NCBI GenBank assembly: GCA_025966435.1 | Contig: JAICRQ010000090.1 | Span: 1 to 9,706, forward strand | Length of the DNA: 9,706 nucleotides | From: Anaerolineales bacterium | GTDB taxonomy: Bacteria; Chloroflexota; Anaerolineae; Anaerolineales; Villigracilaceae | Reading direction: 5' to 3' | Part shown: positions 5,381 through 9,706 of the stretch, piece by piece | Layout of the letters: each line of letters opens with the position of its first letter | Numbering within the stretch: the stretch's first letter is position 1 | Translations under genes and position numbers: made by a program | The notes under the pieces: model-generated | Database searches by the model: none | Told to the model about the DNA's origin: nothing | Seen by the model: the letters and a program-made list of their open reading frames with translations, nothing else

Positions 5381-7828
5381 ATGAGCAATACAAAGCAATT
5401 AACGCTCCCCATCACAGGGATGACCTGTGCCAATTGTGTCGCTACAGTGGAACGCAATCTCAAGAAGTTAGATGGTGTGCAAAGCGCTGTTGTGAACCTC
5501 TCCTCGGAACGCGCGACCGTCGATTTCGAGCCTGCAAAACTTAACCTCAGCGATATGATTGGGCGCGTCCAGCGCGCTGGGTATGGGGTTGCGACGGGTG
5601 AAGCCGATCTCATCATCAAACGTCTGGCGGATGACAACGATGCGCGGCGTCTAGAGAACGCGCTGATGAAACTGGAAGGCGTGCTCGACGCTCAAGTGAG
5701 CTTCACCACCGAAAAGGCGCGTGTGAAATATGTTCCGACGATCGTTACTCAGGCAGAATTACGACGTGCCATTAGCTCTACTGGATTCGAAACGGTTGAG
5801 TTTGGCGGCGGGGCAGAAGATGCTGAAGCAAAAGCACGCGAGAGGGAGATCCAAGAACAACGTCGACTGCTTATTATAGGTTTGATCTTCACCGTGCCTT
5901 TGTTCCTCTTTGCAATGGCGCGCGACTTTAATCTCTTGCCAGCGTCCTTTTATGAAATGACATCTATGGATGGTATGGGTGCCATCCCCGCGCCATGGAC
6001 GAACTGGCTCATGCTGGCGCTTGCTGCACCTGTCCAATTCTATGTCGGTTGGCAGTATTACGTGGGCGCCTTCAAGGCGCTGCGTAATAATTCTGCGAAT
6101 ATGGATGTCCTGATTGTTATGGGTTCCTCAGCCGCATTTTTCTACTCGCTGCCGATCACATTTGGATGGCTGACGGGTCATGTTTATTATGAGACTGCCG
6201 CGGTCATCATTACGTTGATCAAGCTAGGAAAATTCTTGGAAGCCCGTGCCAAAGGACGTACCTCAGAAGCGATTAAGAAATTAATGGGATTACGCTCCAA
6301 GACCGCGCGCGTCGTTCGTGCGGGACGAGAAGTGGAGCTTGCTGTCGACGACGTGCATGTCGGTGATATGGTACTCGTCAAGCCCGGGGAAACGATCCCT
6401 GTAGATGGTGTGGTGGTTGATGGACGAAGCGCAGTCGACGAATCGATGTTGACCGGTGAGTCATTGCCAGTTGAGAAGAAACCCGGTGACTCCGTCATCG
6501 GGGCGACGCTGAATAAACTCGGTATGTTGAAATTTGAAGCAACCAAGGTTGGTAAGGAAACTGCACTGGCGCAGATTATCAAGCTTGTGGAAGACGCGCA
6601 GGCTAGCAAGGCGCCCATCCAGAAACTCGCCGATCAGGTCTCTGCGGTCTTTGTGCCAATTGTCATTGGGATTGCCCTACTTACCTTTGGGGCCTGGTAT
6701 TTCTTTGGTCTCCAAACTGACGATCCATTTACACGCGCCCTGATAAATATGGTTGCAGTGCTGGTGATCGCCTGCCCATGTGCGATGGGGCTTGCTACGC
6801 CTACGGCTGTCATGGTGGGGACTGGAAAAGGCGCCGAAGCAGGCATCCTGTTCCGCAACAGTGAAGCCCTCGAGCGGGCTGGCAATGTCAATGTTGTAGT
6901 TTTGGATAAGACGGGCACGATCACGAAGGGTCAGCCAGCTGTCACAAACATAGTTGCCAATCGTCAATTACCAATTACCAGTGAAGATTTACTCCGCCTC
7001 GCAGCCTCGGTCGAAAAGGGAAGCGAGCATCCCCTCGGCGAAGCGATCTGGGCAGAGGCAACCACGCGCGGGCTGGCGTTGGCAGAACCTTCTGGGTTTA
7101 AGGCTGAACCCGGTCGTGGTGTGCAGGCGGAAGTCAATGGAAAGACTGTTATTGTCGGCAATATGAGGATGATGGAAACGCGTGGGCTGTCCTTGAACGG
7201 TCTTGCATCCGAAGTCACACGACTTCAGAACGAAGCAAGGACTGCCATGTTGATCGCTGTCGATAATGAGGTTGCCGGTATTATCGCGGTTGCAGATACT
7301 ATTAAGGATGGCTCGAAGGAAGCGATTGCAGAATTACATCGCATGGGCTTGCAGGTTGTGATGATCACCGGTGATAACCAGGCAACTGCAGAAGCGATTG
7401 CCAGGCAGGTCGGCATCGATCAGGTTCTGGCAGAGGTGTTGCCTGAAGGTAAATCTGAAGCAGTAAAGAAATTGCAGGCAAACGGTTCAATGGTTGCCAT
7501 GGTCGGTGATGGGGTAAATGACGCGCCTGCACTCGCTCAGGCAGATGTGGGCATCGCGATTGGTACCGGCACCGATGTCGCTATGGCTGCCGCACCTGTG
7601 ACGTTAATGAGCGGCGATCTGCGCGGAGTCGCTCGCGCGGTTACCCTGTCTCGCAGAACGCTGAGCACCATCAAGCAAAACTTGTTCTGGGCATTCTTCT
7701 ACAATGTGATTCTCATCCCGGCCGCCGCGCTCGGATACTTGAACCCGATGCTTGCCGCCGGTGCTATGGCGTTTAGCAGTGTCTTTGTCGTGACGAACAG
7801 CCTGAGACTGCGAAAGCAGCAGGTATAA
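5381..7828 (+). CDS. copA: Cu(I)-exporting P1B-type ATPase CopA
   Basis: CopA pumps Cu(I) out of the cytoplasm using ATP. From ATG 5381 the protein has 815 residues; an in-frame TTG at 5363 would add six, but the protein then would not begin at the usual point before the first HMA domain. HMA1 (about 8-72) has GMTCANC, cysteines 16 and 19. A second HMA-like region (about 76-142) has no CxxC. Membrane segments begin near 162. The actuator carries TGES (358-361), the translocation motif CPC is at 465-467, the phosphorylation site DKTGT at 509-513, SEHP at 548-551, and the hinge GDGVND at 709-714. The last membrane pair carries YN (774-775) and MAFSS (796-800), the PIB-1 pattern for Cu(I). Only a weak GGA (5372-5374) precedes the start. 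It is the last gene of the csoR operon. Confidence 0.95.
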   Translation: MSNTKQLTLPITGMTCANCVATVERNLKKLDGVQSAVVNLSSERATVDFEPAKLNLSDMIGRVQRAGYGVATGEADLIIKRLADDNDARRLENALMKLEGVLDAQVSFTTEKARVKYVPTIVTQAELRRAISSTGFETVEFGGGAEDAEAKAREREIQEQRRLLIIGLIFTVPLFLFAMARDFNLLPASFYEMTSMDGMGAIPAPWTNWLMLALAAPVQFYVGWQYYVGAFKALRNNSANMDVLIVMGSSAAFFYSLPITFGWLTGHVYYETAAVIITLIKLGKFLEARAKGRTSEAIKKLMGLRSKTARVVRAGREVELAVDDVHVGDMVLVKPGETIPVDGVVVDGRSAVDESMLTGESLPVEKKPGDSVIGATLNKLGMLKFEATKVGKETALAQIIKLVEDAQASKAPIQKLADQVSAVFVPIVIGIALLTFGAWYFFGLQTDDPFTRALINMVAVLVIACPCAMGLATPTAVMVGTGKGAEAGILFRNSEALERAGNVNVVVLDKTGTITKGQPAVTNIVANRQLPITSEDLLRLAASVEKGSEHPLGEAIWAEATTRGLALAEPSGFKAEPGRGVQAEVNGKTVIVGNMRMMETRGLSLNGLASEVTRLQNEARTAMLIAVDNEVAGIIAVADTIKDGSKEAIAELHRMGLQVVMITGDNQATAEAIARQVGIDQVLAEVLPEGKSEAVKKLQANGSMVAMVGDGVNDAPALAQADVGIAIGTGTDVAMAAAPVTLMSGDLRGVARAVTLSRRTLSTIKQNLFWAFFYNVILIPAAALGYLNPMLAAGAMAFSSVFVVTNSLRLRKQQV

Positions 7829-7831
7829 GCA

Positions 7832-8308
7832 TCAAGGCTCTATCCAGACAGTAAATGAAAGCTCACTTTCTGCCGCCCTGGCAGTAACTTCCCAGCACCC
7901 CTCCGTCGGAAAATATAGACCCGAAGCCTGGAAACGCGTTGGGTAACAGCAGGAAACTTCAGACTCCATCGGAGGAGCTTCTCCATCCAGTCGTTGTCCC
8001 GTGATTACCAGGTCCGCTCCTGCCGGTCGGAACCAGCCCACCTTGATCCACTCATCCGCCGCATTCAAGCGAAACTCTTCCTCTGTTGCCCACGACGCCG
8101 AAGACAAAATCGAGCTGTCTTTGCTGGCAAAATAATGACTATAAGCCGGCGGATCCTGAACCGCAGAATCCTCTGGAGGTTTGATCCAGAGAGGTTCCGT
8201 GAGCTGACATGCATTGATAGAAGTACCTTTTACGAATTGCATACCGGTACATGCCGCCAAGCCAAAAACAAAGAAAAGCACTAGGAATACGCGCTGAAAA
8301 AGTGTCAT
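7832..8308 (-). CDS. Putative lipoprotein of unknown function
   Basis: The 158-residue product opens with a lipoprotein signal peptide, MTLFQRVFLVLFFVFGLAAC, lipobox LAAC with Cys at 20. The mature part carries four more cysteines (34, 120, 121, 138), including an adjacent pair in EVSCCYPTRFQASG. The stretch FPTEGCWEVTARA followed by a hydrophobic strand (LSFTVWI) resembles a beta-rich secreted domain common in Chloroflexota proteins; I cannot name it. AGGAGA (8315-8320) precedes the ATG by six bases, a strong ribosome binding site. Its stop lies 3 bases from the copA stop in a tail-to-tail arrangement with no visible terminator between them. Closeness to copA does not by itself imply a copper role. 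Export is well supported; function unknown. Confidence 0.8.
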   Translation of the reverse strand: MTLFQRVFLVLFFVFGLAACTGMQFVKGTSINACQLTEPLWIKPPEDSAVQDPPAYSHYFASKDSSILSSASWATEEEFRLNAADEWIKVGWFRPAGADLVITGQRLDGEAPPMESEVSCCYPTRFQASGLYFPTEGCWEVTARAAESELSFTVWIEP

Positions 8309-8329
8309 GCAATCTCTCCTGCTTTAGAA

Positions 8330-8388
8330 ATTGTACTCATTCCAGTACACCGATCGGTTGCTTAAGGTTGCGTTCCTCTTATGCATAA
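8330..8388. promoter_or_regulatory. Palindrome-rich divergent intergenic region with possible promoter and operators
   Basis: Three exact inverted repeats lie between the divergent lipoprotein and DUF2203 genes. TGTACT (8332-8337) pairs with AGTACA (8344-8349) across six bases, ACCGATCGGT (8349-8358) is a 10-base palindrome, and TTATGCATAA (8379-8388) is another. A minus-strand TACAAT (8330-8335) may be the lipoprotein -10 and overlaps the first repeat; I see no good -35 for it. Short palindromes of this size can occur by chance, so operator status is a guess. Confidence 0.3.
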
Positions 8389-8397
8389 AGGATGAGC

Positions 8398-8427
8398 TTT
8401 TCACTTTTTACAGTTTCACTGTATACT
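8398..8427 (+). promoter_or_regulatory. Candidate leaderless promoter of the DUF2203 gene
   Basis: TATACT (8422-8427) lies exactly six bases before the ATG at 8434, placing the transcription start at or next to the start codon. A -35-like TTTTCA (8398-8403, 4 of 6) is 18 bases upstream. The six bases between (CTCCCC) contain no Shine-Dalgarno. The geometry is the same as at the minus-strand lipoprotein gene (start 3872). Confidence 0.5.
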
Positions 8428-8433
8428 CTCCCC

Positions 8434-8817
8434 ATGTCCCGTTACTTCACTCTTCCAGAAGCAAATGAAACATTGAATAACATTCGACCAATGATGGATG
8501 CTATTCAGGAGATCCGCCAGGCAATCCTGAAAAACCAGCCCGAAGCCTGGCCGGCAATCGAAAAATCTGCAGGAAACGGCGGGAACCGCGCACTCAGCAA
8601 TATGATTGAAGATTTCGAAAAGCTCGACGCACTTGTTCACCAAATTCAGGACCTGGGTGTGCTGATTAAAGACATCAACCTGGGACTGTTGGATTTCCCT
8701 GCGCTAAGAGATGGACGAGAGGTATATCTATGTTGGCAGTATGGGGAAGGCGAGATCGCCTTTTGGCACGAGGTCGAAGCGGGATTTGCAGGCAGGCAGC
8801 CAATAGAAAGTTTTTAA
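8434..8817 (+). CDS. DUF2203 family protein
   Basis: This is a small soluble protein of 127 residues, about the usual size for DUF2203, a family with no assigned function. The family hallmarks are clear: FTLPEANETLNNIRPMM at the N-terminus, a helical middle, then DLGVLIKDINLGLLDFPALR and DGREVYLCW, ending in AFWHEVEAGFAGRQPI. An in-frame ATG at 8392 would add 14 residues that do not align with the family start and would include the TATACT box in the coding region, so 8434 is chosen. No ribosome binding site is visible, which fits leaderless translation. It is divergent from the upstream lipoprotein gene and 115 bases before rarD; the two may share a transcript. Confidence 0.9.
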   Translation: MSRYFTLPEANETLNNIRPMMDAIQEIRQAILKNQPEAWPAIEKSAGNGGNRALSNMIEDFEKLDALVHQIQDLGVLIKDINLGLLDFPALRDGREVYLCWQYGEGEIAFWHEVEAGFAGRQPIESF

Positions 8818-8904
8818 GGTAATTTATCCTTAAGGGTTTGCGCTTGGCGCAAAGGTCGGTATAAACCCGACTGGGTAAATAGCGATCTTTTAGTGAAACC
8901 CTTA
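8814..8904 (+). ncRNA. Candidate structured leader RNA upstream of rarD
   Basis: Several inverted repeats are packed into the gap before rarD. A long-range stem pairs TAAGGGTTT (8831-8839) with AAACCCTTA (8896-8904), a perfect 9 bases. Inside it are TTTGCGC (8837-8843) with GCGCAAA (8847-8853), and GTCGG (8855-8859) with CCGAC (8867-8871). GGGTTT (8834-8839) could also pair with AAACCC (8863-8868), and TTAAGG (8814-8819) pairs with CCTTAA (8828-8833). Some of these pairings exclude each other, as in switch-type leaders. I cannot match it to a known riboswitch class, and no T-run marks a terminator. The pairings are seen; an RNA function is inferred. Confidence 0.35.
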
Positions 8905-8932
8905 GCGTTTTCTATGGAATCAAAGGAGAATC

Positions 8933-9706
8933 ATGAGTAAAGGTGTTTGGAATGGACTTGCCGCGTATGCACTCTGGGGATTTTTCCCCATTTACTGGAA
9001 GCTTCTGCACGAGGTATCTGCGTTAGAGGTGATCGGACATCGAATCAGTTGGTCATTCCTTCTACTGATCGTTGTCATTCTGCTCACGAGACAATGGAAG
9101 AATTTTCGTACAGCAGCACTGAGTCCAAAGGTAGTCGGGATTTACTTCCTCGCGGGAGTCTTGCTCACGATCAACTGGCTGATTTACGTCTGGGGTGTGA
9201 ATTCAGGCTTTATTGTGGAGACCAGCTTGGGGTACTTCATCAATCCGCTGATCAGCGTGCTGCTGGGAGTCCTCTTCCTGCGCGAGCGGCTGCGGTCGAT
9301 GCAGTGGGTTGCTGTGGCATTAGCTGCCGCCGGCGTACTTTACCTCACTCTTACATACGGACGCCCACCCTGGATCGCGCTTTCCCTGGCTGCTTCATTC
9401 GGTACATATGGTCTCGTTAAAAAACTCGCGCCACTTGGGTCACTCTATGGATTAACACTCGAAACCGCGCTGGTCTTTCCGATGGCTTTGATCTACCTCG
9501 TGTTCATGGGAACCACGGGGACGGGCGCGTTCCTTCATCAAGGTGTGCTCATCGATATCCTGTTAATCGGCACGGGAGCTGTGACCAGCATCCCTCTGCT
9601 TATGTTTGCCTCCGCTGCGCGCCAAATCCCACTGACGATGATCGGGATTTTGCAATACATCGCGCCAACCCTGCAATTTTTGATTGGTGTCTTTCTTTAT
9701 CATGAA
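8933..9706 (+). CDS. rarD: RarD-type EamA/DMT superfamily transporter, 5' part
   Basis: The window holds the first 258 codons; the frame is open to the last base, and family members are about 290-300 residues, so some 35-40 residues are missing. RarD proteins are inner-membrane drug/metabolite-type transporters with ten predicted helices; their substrate is not settled despite the chloramphenicol-sensitivity name. Conserved RarD segments seen here are AAYALWGFFPIYWKLL (about 10-25), GHRISWSF (35-42), INWLIYVWGVNSG (80-92), SLGYFINPLISVLLG near 98-112, ASFGTYGLVKK near 153-163, and PLTMIGILQYIAPTLQFLIG in the last visible helices. AAAGGAG (8922-8928) sits four bases before the ATG. It follows the DUF2203 gene in the same direction, behind a possible structured leader. 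Confidence 0.92.
   Translation, partial: MSKGVWNGLAAYALWGFFPIYWKLLHEVSALEVIGHRISWSFLLLIVVILLTRQWKNFRTAALSPKVVGIYFLAGVLLTINWLIYVWGVNSGFIVETSLGYFINPLISVLLGVLFLRERLRSMQWVAVALAAAGVLYLTLTYGRPPWIALSLAASFGTYGLVKKLAPLGSLYGLTLETALVFPMALIYLVFMGTTGTGAFLHQGVLIDILLIGTGAVTSIPLLMFASAARQIPLTMIGILQYIAPTLQFLIGVFLYHE

Noticed and set aside
4821..7828. csoR-copZ-copA as a recently acquired copper-resistance island
   Set aside because: There are no transposase, integrase, attachment-site repeats or tRNA genes at either end, and no obvious composition change by eye; a core chromosomal operon is equally likely.
8847..8886. Resemblance of the rarD leader (GCGCAAAGG ... GGTAAATAGCG) to part of a c-di-GMP-I riboswitch
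   Set aside because: Only scattered bases match; the first-half tetraloop and receptor features of that class are absent, so the assignment is not supported.
8947..9420. A 157-codon plus-strand open frame starting at 8947
   Set aside because: It lies in another frame over the clear RarD coding sequence (8933 onward) and has no recognisable protein features; it is a shadow.

Overview
This 9.7 kb window looks like a chromosomal segment of a free-living bacterium, most likely a member of the Chloroflexota (Anaerolineae-like). The support is circumstantial: a ribosomal cluster in the order rplQ-truA-rplM-rpsI, a YabN/MazG-related pyrophosphohydrolase, a DUF2203 protein, and three small Cys-containing lipoproteins of a kind I associate with that phylum. 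No marker in the window is decisive. There is no transposase, integrase, tRNA, rRNA or CRISPR array. The right edge cuts the last gene and the left edge cuts the first.

Left part (1-3201), all on the plus strand: the 3' end of rplQ (ribosomal protein L17), truA (tRNA pseudouridine synthase), rplM (L13), rpsI (S9) and a mazG-type NTP pyrophosphohydrolase. Two palindromic elements fill the rplQ-truA gap, and truA has no visible Shine-Dalgarno sequence. A long A+T-rich hairpin separates rpsI from mazG. The MazG protein begins with what looks like the leftover C-terminal part of a YabN-type tetrapyrrole methylase domain.

Middle (3249-4708): two divergent genes for secreted lipoproteins of unknown function. 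The minus-strand gene appears to have a leaderless promoter. The plus-strand gene has a strong ribosome binding site and ends in a textbook intrinsic terminator.

Copper region (4722-7828): a self-contained copper-efflux operon. It has a promoter with an extended -10, a GC-tract operator at the expected transcription start, then csoR (Cu(I)-sensing repressor), copZ (copper chaperone) and copA (Cu(I)-exporting P1B ATPase). The expected logic is that Cu(I) binds CsoR and releases it from the operator. CopZ then carries Cu(I) to CopA, which exports it across the membrane. CopA has a second metal-binding-like domain that has lost its CxxC motif.

Right part (7832-9706): a minus-strand lipoprotein gene ends 3 bases from the copA stop codon. 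A palindrome-rich divergent intergenic region follows, then a DUF2203 gene (apparently leaderless), a 115-base intergenic stretch with competing inverted repeats that could be a structured mRNA leader, and the 5' 258 codons of a RarD-type EamA transporter.

No clearly new multi-gene system is visible. The items most worth a second look are the paired leaderless promoters, the possible structured leader before rarD, the truncated methylase-MazG fusion, the degenerate second HMA domain in CopA, and the palindromes next to the ribosomal genes.
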